DNA of 64,000 nt, taken from assembly GCF_001953865.1 (NCBI RefSeq), contig NZ_MQUQ01000015.1, positions 168,024 through 232,023 on the forward strand, written 5' to 3'. The position numbers were made by a program, and so were the translations under genes. Positions within the stretch are counted from its first letter, which is position 1. Every line of letters begins with the position of its first letter. The notes under the pieces are model-generated. The model was given only the letters and a program-made list of their open reading frames with translations, did no database searches and was not told the DNA's origin. This document shows, piece by piece, positions 9,128 through 16,978 of the stretch. Source of the DNA: Amycolatopsis coloradensis. GTDB taxonomy: Bacteria > Actinomycetota > Actinomycetes > Mycobacteriales > Pseudonocardiaceae.

Positions 9128-10087
9128 ATGCGATTGAAAGCGATCCTCGGCGCGGTCCTGTTGTGCGGCACGCTTTCCGCGTGTGGCCTCGAGGTCAACA
9201 CCGCGCTGCCATACAAGATCGAACCCGGTTCGATCCAGCCCATCGAAGCGCTCAAGGGCGTCGAGGTGACGGTGGGGTCCAAGGACTTCACCGAGAACAT
9301 CATCCTGGGCTACATGGCCGAAATGGCGCTTTCCGCCGCGGGTGCGGACGTCATCGACCTGACCGACATCAAGGGCTCCAACTCGTCACGGCAGGCACTG
9401 CTCGCCGGCCAAACCGACGTCACCTGGGAATACACCGGCACCGGTTGGATCAACTACCAGGGCAACGAACTTCCCGTCCCCGGCGGGGAACAAGCCCAGT
9501 ACGAGGCCACGAAGACGGCTGACGAGGCGAAGTACGGCGTCACCTGGCTGAACTACTCGCCCCTGAACGACCAGTACGGCTTCGCGGTCACTGAAGCCTA
9601 CGGAGCGGCGAACAACCTGAAGACGACGTCGGACCTGGCGGCGTTCCTCAAGCAGAAGCCGGACCAGGGCGTGTTCTGCCTGGAGACCGAGTTCACCAGC
9701 CGCCAGGACGGATTCCCCGCCGCCGTGCGGGCATACGGTTTCCAGAACCCGGTGATCAAGAACTTCGGCATCGGCACGATCTACTCGGCCGTCGCGAGCG
9801 GGACCTGCCCGATCGGCGAGATCTTCACGACCGACGGCCGCATCGCCGGACTCGACCTCCGTGTCCTCGAAGACGACAAAAAGGCGTTCCCGCAGTACAA
9901 CGCCGTACCGACGCTGCGCTCGGACTTCCTGAAGCAGCACCCGGAACTCCGCGGCCCGCTCGAAGCCGTCGCCGCGGCGATCGACAACGAGCAGATGATC
10001 GAACTGTGCAAGCAGGTCGACGTCGACGGGCGGGACCAAGGCGAAGTCGCCTACGAATGGATGAAGAAGAAGGGCTTTATTTCCTGA
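9128..10087 (+). CDS. Glycine betaine/osmoprotectant-binding lipoprotein of the OpuC-type importer
   Basis: A 319-residue lipoprotein: signal peptide with lipobox LSAC (Cys19). The mature protein contains VGSKDFTEN, TDVTWEYTGTGW and LPNxD-like segments that mark the OpuAC/ProX-like family, whose aromatic cage binds the quaternary ammonium group. It starts one base after the second permease stop, closing the operon; a palindromic repeat (copy A) begins 130 bp after its stop and probably ends the transcript. Confidence 0.92.
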   Translation: MRLKAILGAVLLCGTLSACGLEVNTALPYKIEPGSIQPIEALKGVEVTVGSKDFTENIILGYMAEMALSAAGADVIDLTDIKGSNSSRQALLAGQTDVTWEYTGTGWINYQGNELPVPGGEQAQYEATKTADEAKYGVTWLNYSPLNDQYGFAVTEAYGAANNLKTTSDLAAFLKQKPDQGVFCLETEFTSRQDGFPAAVRAYGFQNPVIKNFGIGTIYSAVASGTCPIGEIFTTDGRIAGLDLRVLEDDKKAFPQYNAVPTLRSDFLKQHPELRGPLEAVAAAIDNEQMIELCKQVDVDGRDQGEVAYEWMKKKGFIS

Positions 10088-10217
10088 ATCTCGCGCTGAC
10101 GGAAACGTGCCGAAGGGGCGCTCGACGGGTGAAGTCTCCGTCGGGCGCGGGCGCCCTCGGGGAGACCTCTCGGCCGAGTTCGCCGCCCTCACCACCCGCC
10201 TGGAGTAACCGGGCCGT

Positions 10218-10270
10218 GTTATGAACGGACCTTTCATAACAAAAAACGTTATGAAAGGTCCGTTCATAAC
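10218..10270. repeat. Dispersed palindromic repeat, copy A
   Basis: A perfect 23-bp inverted repeat with a 7-base loop (AAAAAAC). Each arm is itself palindromic: GTTATGAA, seven bases CGGACCT, TTCATAAC, so each arm could also fold alone. Placed between the convergent binding-protein and DUF6474 genes, so it can serve as a two-way terminator. Other copies in this window are at 13980, 24960, 25260 and 58239. Confidence 0.9.
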
Positions 10271-10292
10271 AGCCGTTCGACCCGAAGCGACG

Positions 10293-10757
10293 TCAGACGC
10301 CCAGGCGGTGCAGGAGCTTTCCCTCCAGCTGGTCCAGCTCCCCGGCCACGGCCCGGTGCGCCGCCTTCCGCCGCGCCGCCGGCATCCGCTCCGAAGCGCG
10401 GACAGTCGCCGAAAGCTGCTCCAGCGTCCCCTGAGTGTTCTTCGCGAAGGCCGCGTCGGCGTCGGTCGCCTTCGCGGACTTCTTCAGCTCCGCGAGTCCC
10501 TGAGTCAGCCCGGCGATCCGCGCGTGCAGCGCGGCACCGCGTCCGCTGAACTCGCCGAGCTGGTCGACGGCGACGCCGAGCTTCTTCGCTTGATAACGGT
10601 CGTACAGCTCTCGCGCGGCACCCGCCGCTCGAACGGCGTACGGCGCGATCACCGGCAGTACGGCCGGACCGAGCACTTTGGCCACCGCGACGGCGTTTTT
10701 CGCCTTCTTCCGAGTGATCCTGCCTTCGGCCTCGACGGCTTTGGCCTTGCGCGCCAT
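10293..10757 (-). CDS. DUF6474-type actinobacterial protein
   Basis: A 154-residue protein beginning MARKAKAVEAEGRITRKKAK. The start at ATG 10757 is preceded by GGAGG; a GTG four codons upstream overlaps that site. It is Lys/Arg/Ala-rich with one hydrophobic stretch (VAKVLGPAVLPVIAPYAV, about 28-45) and a long helical, charged C-terminus that could be a coiled coil. I recognise it as a conserved actinobacterial protein of unknown function; a membrane- or nucleoid-associated role is only a guess from composition. It is divergent from the RecB-like nuclease gene with 90 bp between starts. Confidence 0.75.
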   Translation of the reverse strand: MARKAKAVEAEGRITRKKAKNAVAVAKVLGPAVLPVIAPYAVRAAGAARELYDRYQAKKLGVAVDQLGEFSGRGAALHARIAGLTQGLAELKKSAKATDADAAFAKNTQGTLEQLSATVRASERMPAARRKAAHRAVAGELDQLEGKLLHRLGV

Positions 10758-10847
10758 GGCACCTCCCACGCTGTGTCACAGACGAACTTACTGGTCCCCG
10801 AAGTGGCGGGCATGTCGGCTTGCCGGTCGCCTTCTAGAGTGTTGTCT

Positions 10848-12494
10848 GTGAGTAACGAGGTGCTACTGGACGCGGGAGCGGTGAGCCGCTGCCGGCGTCG
10901 CGTGCACCTCGAACACGATCCGGCGATGCGCGAGGTCCCGCTCGCCCCGCCCGACCCCGCCGCGCAGCAGCGGATCGACGACGCGTCAGCGCATCGTGAG
11001 GCCATCGTGCGGCAGCTGATGGAGGCGACAGGACCCGGCGTGAGCTGGGTGAAGATCCCTCGCGACCTTCCCGCCGCCGAGCGTGTGCAGCTCACCGAAG
11101 AGGCCTTCGCGGCCGAAGCGCACTACATCTGGGGTGCCCTGCTCCCGGTGGATCGTGCCGGTCACCGGCGCGGCGGCTCCGAACTCTTGGTCCGCACAGC
11201 CGACGGCTACGTGCCGGTGCTGGTCGTGCGGCACCGCATCACCGATCGCGGCGCAGGCGCCCCGACCACGGTGATGACCGACCTCGACCCGGCGAACCGG
11301 TTGCCCGACCCGGCGCGAAAGGTTCGCTCGCAGCCGCGCGACCAGATGCGGCTCGCGCACCTCTACCGGATGCTCGAAGCGCTCGGGAGGCACGAGGGGC
11401 ACCGAGCCATCGGCGGCGTCATCGGCCTCGACGCGGACGTCGTCGTCTGGCACGACCTGTCGGCGGGTACCTGGCCGGGCGGCCGGAGCGCGCTGACGGA
11501 GTATCAGAGCCGCTTCGTAGACAGGCTCGCCATCGCGAGCGCGGCCGCCGAAGGCGAGGAGCCGCTTGCCGAACCTTCACGCGTCCTCGAATGCCGTCGC
11601 TGCCCTTGGTGGCCGACATGCGAGGTCGTGCTCACCGAAACCCGCGACGTGAGCCTGGTCGTCCGCGGCGAGGACGCGATGGAGCTCCGTCGCGCCGGGG
11701 TGTCCACAGTGGACAAACTGGCCGCGCTCGACCCGGCCGACGAGCCGCCGCCGATGAACTGGACCGGCGGCACCTTCGCCGACGCGATCATCCTCGCGCG
11801 TGCCTGGCTCGCCGATCTCACGATGGTGCGCAAGGTCGACCGGATCGAGGTTCCTCGCGGCGACGTCGAGGTCGATGTCGACATGGAGAGTTTCGGCGAT
11901 TCCGGCGCGTACCTGTGGGGTTCGCTGCTGACCGGCGCCGACATCGGGATGGAGCAGGGTTACCGGGCCTTCGCGACCTGGGAGCCGCTGCCGACGGCGG
12001 ACGAGGCGCGGTCGTTCGCCGAATTCTGGGCCTGGTTCAAGGAAGTCCGCGAACGCACGCTCGCGGCTGGGCTGACCTTCCGTGCCTACTGCTACAACGC
12101 GCTCGCCGAGAACCGCTGGCTTTTCGGTTCGGTCGACCGGTTCGGCGAGTACCCCGGCGTTCCTGCCAAGGCCGAGATCGCGTCCTTTGTGGACTCCGAG
12201 GAGTGGATCGACCTCTTCCGCAGCGTCACCGACCAGTTCCTGTGCTCGCACGGCAAGGGGCTCAAGGTGATCGCCCCGGTCGCCGGTTTCGCCTGGCGCG
12301 ATCCCGAAGCGGGCGGCGAGGCGTCGATGAGCTGGTACCGCGACGCCGTCGGCATGGACGGCGGTGTCCCGGACGACCTCCAGCGGGAGCGGCTGCTGCG
12401 CTACAACGAGGACGACGTCCTGGCCACGCACGCGCTGCGGAAGTGGATGACCGACCACGCGCAGACGGCCGTGCCGTACATGAACGACCTCTGA
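10848..12494 (+). CDS. TM0106-family RecB-like nuclease with C-terminal RNase H-like domain
   Basis: A 548-residue protein from GTG 10848; the longer open frame back to 10221 reads through the palindromic repeat and antisense to the DUF6474 gene and is not credible. Cys15 (SRCRRRVHL) together with Cys249, Cys252 and Cys258 (CRRCPWWPTC) form the four-cysteine pattern of Cas4/AddB-type iron-sulfur nucleases, and the intervening region carries the PD-(D/E)XK-like core. The C-terminal ~250 residues start with VDVDMESFGDSGAYLWG, an RNase_H_2-like DEDD domain, with YNEDDVLATHALRKW closing it. Likely acts on DNA ends or structured nucleic acid; pathway unknown. Confidence 0.88.
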   Translation: MSNEVLLDAGAVSRCRRRVHLEHDPAMREVPLAPPDPAAQQRIDDASAHREAIVRQLMEATGPGVSWVKIPRDLPAAERVQLTEEAFAAEAHYIWGALLPVDRAGHRRGGSELLVRTADGYVPVLVVRHRITDRGAGAPTTVMTDLDPANRLPDPARKVRSQPRDQMRLAHLYRMLEALGRHEGHRAIGGVIGLDADVVVWHDLSAGTWPGGRSALTEYQSRFVDRLAIASAAAEGEEPLAEPSRVLECRRCPWWPTCEVVLTETRDVSLVVRGEDAMELRRAGVSTVDKLAALDPADEPPPMNWTGGTFADAIILARAWLADLTMVRKVDRIEVPRGDVEVDVDMESFGDSGAYLWGSLLTGADIGMEQGYRAFATWEPLPTADEARSFAEFWAWFKEVRERTLAAGLTFRAYCYNALAENRWLFGSVDRFGEYPGVPAKAEIASFVDSEEWIDLFRSVTDQFLCSHGKGLKVIAPVAGFAWRDPEAGGEASMSWYRDAVGMDGGVPDDLQRERLLRYNEDDVLATHALRKWMTDHAQTAVPYMNDL

Positions 12495-12540
12495 TCGCCC
12501 GCTCGCCGGGCGACTTGCGCTCGAGCGCGCTTCTGCGGAT

Positions 12541-12568
12541 ACTCGTGGACGAGTACTCGTGAACGAGG
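12541..12568. promoter_or_regulatory. Tandem palindromic operators of the PadR gene
   Basis: Two adjacent 14-bp sites: ACTCGT-GG-ACGAGT (perfect palindrome, 12541-12554) and ACTCGT-GA-ACGAGG (one mismatch, 12555-12568). They end just before and partly overlap the GAGGAGG ribosome site of the PadR gene, so a bound repressor would block its own expression. Sites of this type fit a dimeric winged-helix regulator; binding by this PadR is inferred. Confidence 0.7.
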
Positions 12569-12575
12569 AGGCATC

Positions 12576-13184
12576 GTGAAGCGGCGGAAGGTCGGGAACC
12601 TGCTGGCGTTGGCGATCCTGTCGACGTTGAACGAGCGCCCGACGCATCCCTACGAAATGGCCTCGATCCTGAAGAGCCGCGGCAAGGACCGCGACATGGG
12701 GATCAAATGGGGCTCGTTCTACACGGTCATCGCCAACCTGGGGAAACACGGTTTCATCGAGGCCGTCGAGAGCACTCGCGACGGCGCCCGCCCCGAACGC
12801 ACGGTGTACCGGATCACCGACGCCGGCCGTGACGAATTACTCGACTGGCTGCGCGAACTCCTCGCCGAACTCGCGCCGGAGGAGCCGAAGTTCGTCGCCG
12901 GGCTTTCCGTGATGGCGTGGCTCGGGCCGGACGAGGTGATCGCCCTGCTCCGCACCCGGCTGGCCGCTTTGGACGAGGAGATCGCCTCGGCGCGGGCGGA
13001 ATCGGCACGGTTCCTCGAGGAGGTTCCGCGGCTGATGCTCGTGGAGGGCGAGTACCACCTGGCCATGCGTGTGGCCGAAGCGGAATGGGTCCGTTCGATC
13101 CTGGGGGAACTGACGTCCGGCTCGATGCCCGGTCTCGCCGAGTGGCGGGATTTCCTGGCCGAAAGGGGGAGCACCCGCAGTTGA
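12576..13184 (+). CDS. PadR-family transcriptional regulator
   Basis: A 202-residue protein with an N-terminal winged helix (LLALAILSTLNERPTHPYEM at 9-28, YRITDAGRDELLDWL near 82-96) and a long helical C-terminal dimerisation region (Vir_C-type). GTG start with GAGGAGG upstream. It contains a TTA leucine codon at codon 88 (12837-12839), rare in this genome type. Followed by a GC-rich hairpin at 13190 and then a methyltransferase gene on the same strand, a plausible regulatory target or partner. Confidence 0.92.
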   Translation: MKRRKVGNLLALAILSTLNERPTHPYEMASILKSRGKDRDMGIKWGSFYTVIANLGKHGFIEAVESTRDGARPERTVYRITDAGRDELLDWLRELLAELAPEEPKFVAGLSVMAWLGPDEVIALLRTRLAALDEEIASARAESARFLEEVPRLMLVEGEYHLAMRVAEAEWVRSILGELTSGSMPGLAEWRDFLAERGSTRS

Positions 13185-13189
13185 AAGAG

Positions 13190-13221
13190 CCCCGGCGAGG
13201 TGTTGCAGCACCCCGCCGGGG
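13190..13221 (+). terminator. GC-rich hairpin after the PadR gene
   Basis: A 13-bp stem with one mismatch: CCCCGGCGAGGTG, loop TTGCAG, CACCCCGCCGGGG, beginning six bases after the PadR stop. No T-run follows, as is common in actinomycetes. It would separate PadR from the downstream methyltransferase at least partly. Confidence 0.65.
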
Positions 13222-13302
13222 TGACGATCCCGCAACCGGAACCCGGCCACGAGACGGCACTTCGAGAATAGCCGGGCTCCGGGAAACCCACCTGGAGTGA
13301 CC

Positions 13303-13977
13303 ATGTCGAACACCAAGGACAGAAAACGGTTCAAGATCGTGCCGGAGATGGGCGGTGCGCTGGCGCGGAACTACGCCCGGCAACGCGGAACCGGACCGCA
13401 GATCGAACTCTGGCGGAAGCAGGCCCGCGAACTCACCGCGGACCTGCCGGAAGGCGCGAAGATCCTCGAAGTCGCCTTCGGCCCCGGCTACTTCGCGGTC
13501 GAACTGGCGCGGCTCGGGTTCTCCGTCACCGGCCTCGACGTCGCGCCGACGTTCGTCGAGATCGCGAGCGAGTACGCGCGAACCCAGGGCGTCGAGATCG
13601 ATTTCCGCGAAGGCGACGTCGCGGCGATGCCGTTCGACGACGAGTCGTTCGACTTCGTCGTCTGCCAGGCCGCGTTCAAGAATTTCGTGTGGCCGGTGAA
13701 ATCGCTCGACGAGATGTACCGCGTACTGCGCCCGGGTGGCACGGCCGTGGTGCAGGACATGAACCGGGACGCGACCGACGGTGACATCTTGCGTGAGGTC
13801 GAGAGCATGAAGCTCGGCAAGCTGGCCGCGCTCGGTGTCCGGCAGGCACTCGGCGGGCTTCGGCGGCGCGCCTACACGCCTGTCGACTTCAGTGGGCTGG
13901 TCGCCGAAACCGCGTTCCGGACCTGCGCGGTCACCACCGAGGGCATCGGCCTGGACGTGCGCTTCACCCGTCCCTGA
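13303..13977 (+). CDS. Class I SAM-dependent methyltransferase
   Basis: A 224-residue protein; ATG 13303 has GGAG five bases upstream, preferred over the in-frame GTG at 13297. SAM-binding motif I is ILEVAFGPGYFAVELA near residues 53-68, acidic motif II GLDVAP, and motif IV-like FDFVVCQAAFKNF. The set resembles Methyltransf_11 enzymes of small-molecule or quinone-type substrates; the substrate is unknown. Position after PadR suggests a stress- or toxin-induced unit. Ends immediately before palindromic repeat copy D. Confidence 0.88.
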   Translation: MSNTKDRKRFKIVPEMGGALARNYARQRGTGPQIELWRKQARELTADLPEGAKILEVAFGPGYFAVELARLGFSVTGLDVAPTFVEIASEYARTQGVEIDFREGDVAAMPFDDESFDFVVCQAAFKNFVWPVKSLDEMYRVLRPGGTAVVQDMNRDATDGDILREVESMKLGKLAALGVRQALGGLRRRAYTPVDFSGLVAETAFRTCAVTTEGIGLDVRFTRP

Positions 13978-13979
13978 CG

Positions 13980-14033
13980 CGCTATGAAAGTCCCTTCCTG
14001 GCGAAATTCGCCAGGAAGGGACCTTTCATAGCG
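13980..14033. repeat. Dispersed palindromic repeat, copy D (long variant)
   Basis: Left arm 13980-14005 and right arm 14007-14033 pair along ~26 bp with one bulged C. Ends carry the family signature CTATGAAAG...CCTTTCATAG, while the central part (CCCTTCCTGGCGAA) differs from copies A-C. It fills the space between the convergent methyltransferase and SDR genes, so it can end both transcripts. Confidence 0.85.
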
Positions 14034-14045
14034 CGCGGGAGAGAG

Positions 14046-14804
14046 TCAGCGAGGGGCCATGCGCAGCGAGCCGTCCATCCGGACGACCTCGCCGTTCAGG
14101 TAGTCGTGGTCGATCAGCGACAGCGCGAGCTGCGCGTACTCGTCCGGCCGCGCGAGCCGCTTCGGGAACGGAACGCCTTCGGCAAGCGAAGCGCGGAACT
14201 CGTCGCTCACCGTCGCCAGCATCGGAGTGTCGACGATGCCCGGCGCGATGGTCAGCACCCGGATCCCGTGCGACGCGAGGTCACGGGCGGCGGGCAGGGT
14301 CATCCCGACGATGCCGCCCTTGGACGACGAATACGCCACCTGCCCGATCTGGCCGTCGTAGGCCGCGATCGACGCGGTGTTGATGATGACGCCGCGCGCG
14401 TTGTCGGCCAGCGGCTCGGTCTTGGCGATGGCCTCGGAGGCGATCGTCAGCACGTTGAAGGAACCGATCAGGTTGATCTGGACGACCTTCGCGAACAGGG
14501 CGAGGTCGTGCGGGCCCTTCTTCGAAAGGATCCGGGCGGACGGTCCGATCCCGGCGCAGTTCACCACGGTCCGCAACGGCACCCCGGACTCGGCCGCGGT
14601 CGCGACGGCCGCGCGCACCTGCTCCGGGTCGGTCACGTCGGCCTCGACGTAGGTGATGCCCTCGACCTGCTCGGCGTTCGCGATGGCACCGGCGAGGTCC
14701 AGCGCGAAGACCCGCGCGCCCTTCGCCGCGAGCGCCTTCGCGGTCGCACCGCCGAGCCCGGACGCGCCACCCGTGACGAGCGCCGCGGTATCGGTGATCT
14801 GCAT
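14046..14804 (-). CDS. SDR-family dehydrogenase, 3-hydroxyacyl-CoA dehydrogenase type
   Basis: A 252-residue short-chain dehydrogenase. NAD-binding TGGASGLGGATA near 11-22, NCAGI near 84, catalytic Ser in NTASIAAY and the YSSSK pair near 158-162. The overall pattern (LDL after the second strand, PGIVDTPML, GEVVRMDG at the end) matches type-2 3-hydroxyacyl-CoA / 2-methyl-3-hydroxybutyryl-CoA dehydrogenases (HSD17B10-like) of beta-oxidation and isoleucine breakdown. ATG start with AAGGGAG. A short inverted repeat AACG-AG-CGTT about 35 bp upstream could be a TetR-type site. Confidence 0.88.
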   Translation of the reverse strand: MQITDTAALVTGGASGLGGATAKALAAKGARVFALDLAGAIANAEQVEGITYVEADVTDPEQVRAAVATAAESGVPLRTVVNCAGIGPSARILSKKGPHDLALFAKVVQINLIGSFNVLTIASEAIAKTEPLADNARGVIINTASIAAYDGQIGQVAYSSSKGGIVGMTLPAARDLASHGIRVLTIAPGIVDTPMLATVSDEFRASLAEGVPFPKRLARPDEYAQLALSLIDHDYLNGEVVRMDGSLRMAPR

Positions 14805-14965
14805 GTTCTCCCTTTCGTCGACAACCGTTCCCTAGGTTAACGCTCGTTCGCATGGCCACGGCGCGTGTGTTGTCTCACGTCGGTGCGCAGCATGTCGTGA
14901 GGAGTATTCGGGCCTGAAGCATTCCGTTCGCTCGGAGGTCAACTCCGGCTGTCACCTTCAGCAGC

Positions 14966-16276
14966 ATGAGCGCTGCTCGGATCGTGGTGGTGGGGACCGG
15001 TTACGTCGGATTGACCACGGGGGCCTGCCTGGCCGGCCTGGGGCATCGAGTCACTTGCGTCGATGTCGACCAGGCGAAGGTCGCAAGGCTTTCCGCCGGA
15101 CGAGTGGACATCCTGGAGCCGGGATTGTCCGAGCTGGTGTCGAGGGGGCTGACCAGCGGAAGACTCGAGTTCGTGGTCGGCGCGCGGGACGCCGTTCGCG
15201 ACGCCGAGGCCGTTTTCCTTTGCGTGCCGACGCCGATGGGCGCGGGTGGCTCGGCGGACCTGCGGACCGTCGAAGCCGTGACCACCGAGATCGGCGACGT
15301 CATCCCTCCGGGTTGCGCGCTGATCACCAAATCGACCGTCCCGGTGGGGACGTCGAAGCGCATCCAAGCGATGCTCGGCCGCACGGACGTGCCGGTCGTT
15401 TCGAACCCCGAGTTCCTGCGTGAAGGCACCGCGGTGGAGGACTTCCTCGGCCCGGACCGGATCGTCGTCGGTTCCGACGACGCCGCCGCCGCCCGCTGGG
15501 TCGGCGATCTCTACGCCGATCTCGCCGCCCCGGTCGTCGTCGCCGACGCGGCCAGCGCGGAACTGGTCAAGTACGCGGCGAACTGCTTCCTGGCGATGAA
15601 ACTGTCCTATGTGAACTCGATCGCCGAACTGTGCGAACGTCTCGGCGCGGACATCGACCTGGTCACCGAAGGGATGGGCTACGACCGCCGTATCGGCCGC
15701 TCGTTCCTCAAGCCCGGCCCCGGCTGGGGCGGTTCGTGCCTGCCGAAGGACACCAGCGCGCTGGTCAAGGTCGCCGAGTCCGTGCAGTACGACTTCACGC
15801 TGCTGACCTCGGCGATCGAGGAGAACATCGCGCAACGGGACCGGATCGTCGCGAAGATCGCCGGCGCCGTGGGCGGCACGCTGGCCGGTTCGCGCATCGG
15901 CCTCCTCGGGCTGGCGTTCAAGGCCGGGACGAACGACCTGCGCGACTCACCCGCTCTCGCGGTCGCTTCGGTGCTGGGCGCGCTCGGGGCGGATCTGACC
16001 GCCTACGATCCCGCCGTCGGCGGCCAGATCGCCGGGATGACCGTCGTCGACGACCCGTATCAGGTCGCGAAGGCGGCCGACGCCGTCGTCGTGCTGACGG
16101 AGTGGGATGAGTTCAAGCGGCTCGACTGGAACTACATGGCCGAGCAGATGGACGGCGACTCAGTCGTCGACACGCGCAATCTCCTGGAGCCGCAACGGAT
16201 CCTGGACGCCGGCCTGTCGTGGCAGGGCGTCGGGCGGCCACGGGCGGCGCTGCGGCGGAAGGTCGCCGTCTCCTGA
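14966..16276 (+). CDS. ugd: UDP-glucose 6-dehydrogenase
   Basis: A 436-residue enzyme, full length for the family. NAD-binding VVVGTGYVGLTTG at 7-19, PEFLREGTA in the linker, SYVNSIAEL in the central helix, and catalytic Cys258 in GWGGSCLPKDT. It oxidises UDP-glucose twice to UDP-glucuronate, precursor of uronic-acid-containing polysaccharides and of UDP-xylose. It stands alone here, convergent with TetR, and is 9 kb from the glycan cassette. No clear ribosome site precedes ATG 14966. Confidence 0.93.
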   Translation: MSAARIVVVGTGYVGLTTGACLAGLGHRVTCVDVDQAKVARLSAGRVDILEPGLSELVSRGLTSGRLEFVVGARDAVRDAEAVFLCVPTPMGAGGSADLRTVEAVTTEIGDVIPPGCALITKSTVPVGTSKRIQAMLGRTDVPVVSNPEFLREGTAVEDFLGPDRIVVGSDDAAAARWVGDLYADLAAPVVVADAASAELVKYAANCFLAMKLSYVNSIAELCERLGADIDLVTEGMGYDRRIGRSFLKPGPGWGGSCLPKDTSALVKVAESVQYDFTLLTSAIEENIAQRDRIVAKIAGAVGGTLAGSRIGLLGLAFKAGTNDLRDSPALAVASVLGALGADLTAYDPAVGGQIAGMTVVDDPYQVAKAADAVVVLTEWDEFKRLDWNYMAEQMDGDSVVDTRNLLEPQRILDAGLSWQGVGRPRAALRRKVAVS

Positions 16277-16285
16277 CCCACCTGC

Positions 16286-16864
16286 CTATCGCACCAGGGA
16301 GACGAGCTTCAGCAACCCGTCCACGACCTCCTCGGCCGACGGTGCGTTCTCCGGGTCGAGCATGTGCTGGAGCATGATGCCCGAGTTCAGGGCCGTGGCC
16401 ACCGCGCCGATCCGCCGCTCGTCCGCCTCGGTGAGGGTGTTCTCGTCGATCCCGAGGATGCCCGCCGCCATTCCCCGGCGGCCTTCGCGTTGCGCGGCGG
16501 CGAGCTGTTTCCGTAGCTCTGGGTGATGCTCGGACTGCACGAACGCCTCGATCGAGGCGATCCACAGCTGACGGTTGCGCCCGTAGGAGTCGATCATCGC
16601 GCGCCACGAGGCCCGGTACTGCTCGTCCGTCGAGGCGTTGGGGTCGACAGCGCTCCTCATCTCCCGCTGGACCTCCTTGCCCCAGTCGTCCATCGCCTGC
16701 GAGAACGCCGTCAGCAGTAGTGCTTCGCGCGAGCCGAAGTGGTAGCCGATCGCCGCGTGGCTGACCCCGGCCGCTGTCGCGATGTCCCGCACCGTCGTGC
16801 GTGACCAGCCCTTTTCCTTGAGGCACTGGATGGCCCCGCTCATCAGGTCCTCGCGATTACCCAT
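16286..16864 (-). CDS. TetR-family transcriptional regulator
   Basis: A 192-residue protein from ATG 16864 (the open frame extends seven codons upstream without a ribosome site). N-terminal HTH: TTVRDIATAAGVSHAAIGYH followed by FGSREALL. The C-terminal domain ends MLQHMLDPENAPSAEEVVDG. It is divergent from the FAD monooxygenase gene; a 25-bp near-palindrome lies in the 114-bp space, making it a probable repressor of that enzyme and of itself. Confidence 0.92.
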   Translation of the reverse strand: MGNREDLMSGAIQCLKEKGWSRTTVRDIATAAGVSHAAIGYHFGSREALLLTAFSQAMDDWGKEVQREMRSAVDPNASTDEQYRASWRAMIDSYGRNRQLWIASIEAFVQSEHHPELRKQLAAAQREGRRGMAAGILGIDENTLTEADERRIGAVATALNSGIMLQHMLDPENAPSAEEVVDGLLKLVSLVR

Positions 16865-16890
16865 GCCCGGGATCCTAGACCACACGGTTT

Positions 16891-16915
16891 ATCCACTTGG
16901 TTTAACCAAATGGAT
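16891..16915. promoter_or_regulatory. Probable TetR operator between regulator and monooxygenase
   Basis: A 25-bp imperfect palindrome: outer arms ATCCA and TGGAT, inner arms TTGGTT and AACCAA around a single central T; only one symmetric pair plus the centre is broken. Its right edge touches the -35 of the monooxygenase promoter, as expected for a repressor site. Confidence 0.75.
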
Positions 16916-16944
16916 TGACCAAGCGTGCAAACCTGCCGTACGGT
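16915..16944 (+). promoter_or_regulatory. Putative promoter of the FAD monooxygenase gene
   Basis: TTGACC (16915-16920), 18-bp spacer, TACGGT (16939-16944), 35 bp before the ATG at 16979. It abuts the TetR palindrome. Confidence 0.5.
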
Positions 16945-16978
16945 CGCTCCCATCACCACGAACCCACTGGGAGCAGCC

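Noticed and set aside
10088..10217. Possible short coding fragment (ending GDLSAEFAALTTRLE) after the binding-protein gene
   Set aside because: No start codon and no recognisable family; too short to separate from chance.
10221..10847. N-terminal extension of the RecB-like nuclease
   Set aside because: It translates palindromic repeat copy A (NGPFIT-type peptide) and the antisense of the DUF6474 gene; similar NGPFIT peptides arise from the repeat at 25260 and 58239 and are spurious.
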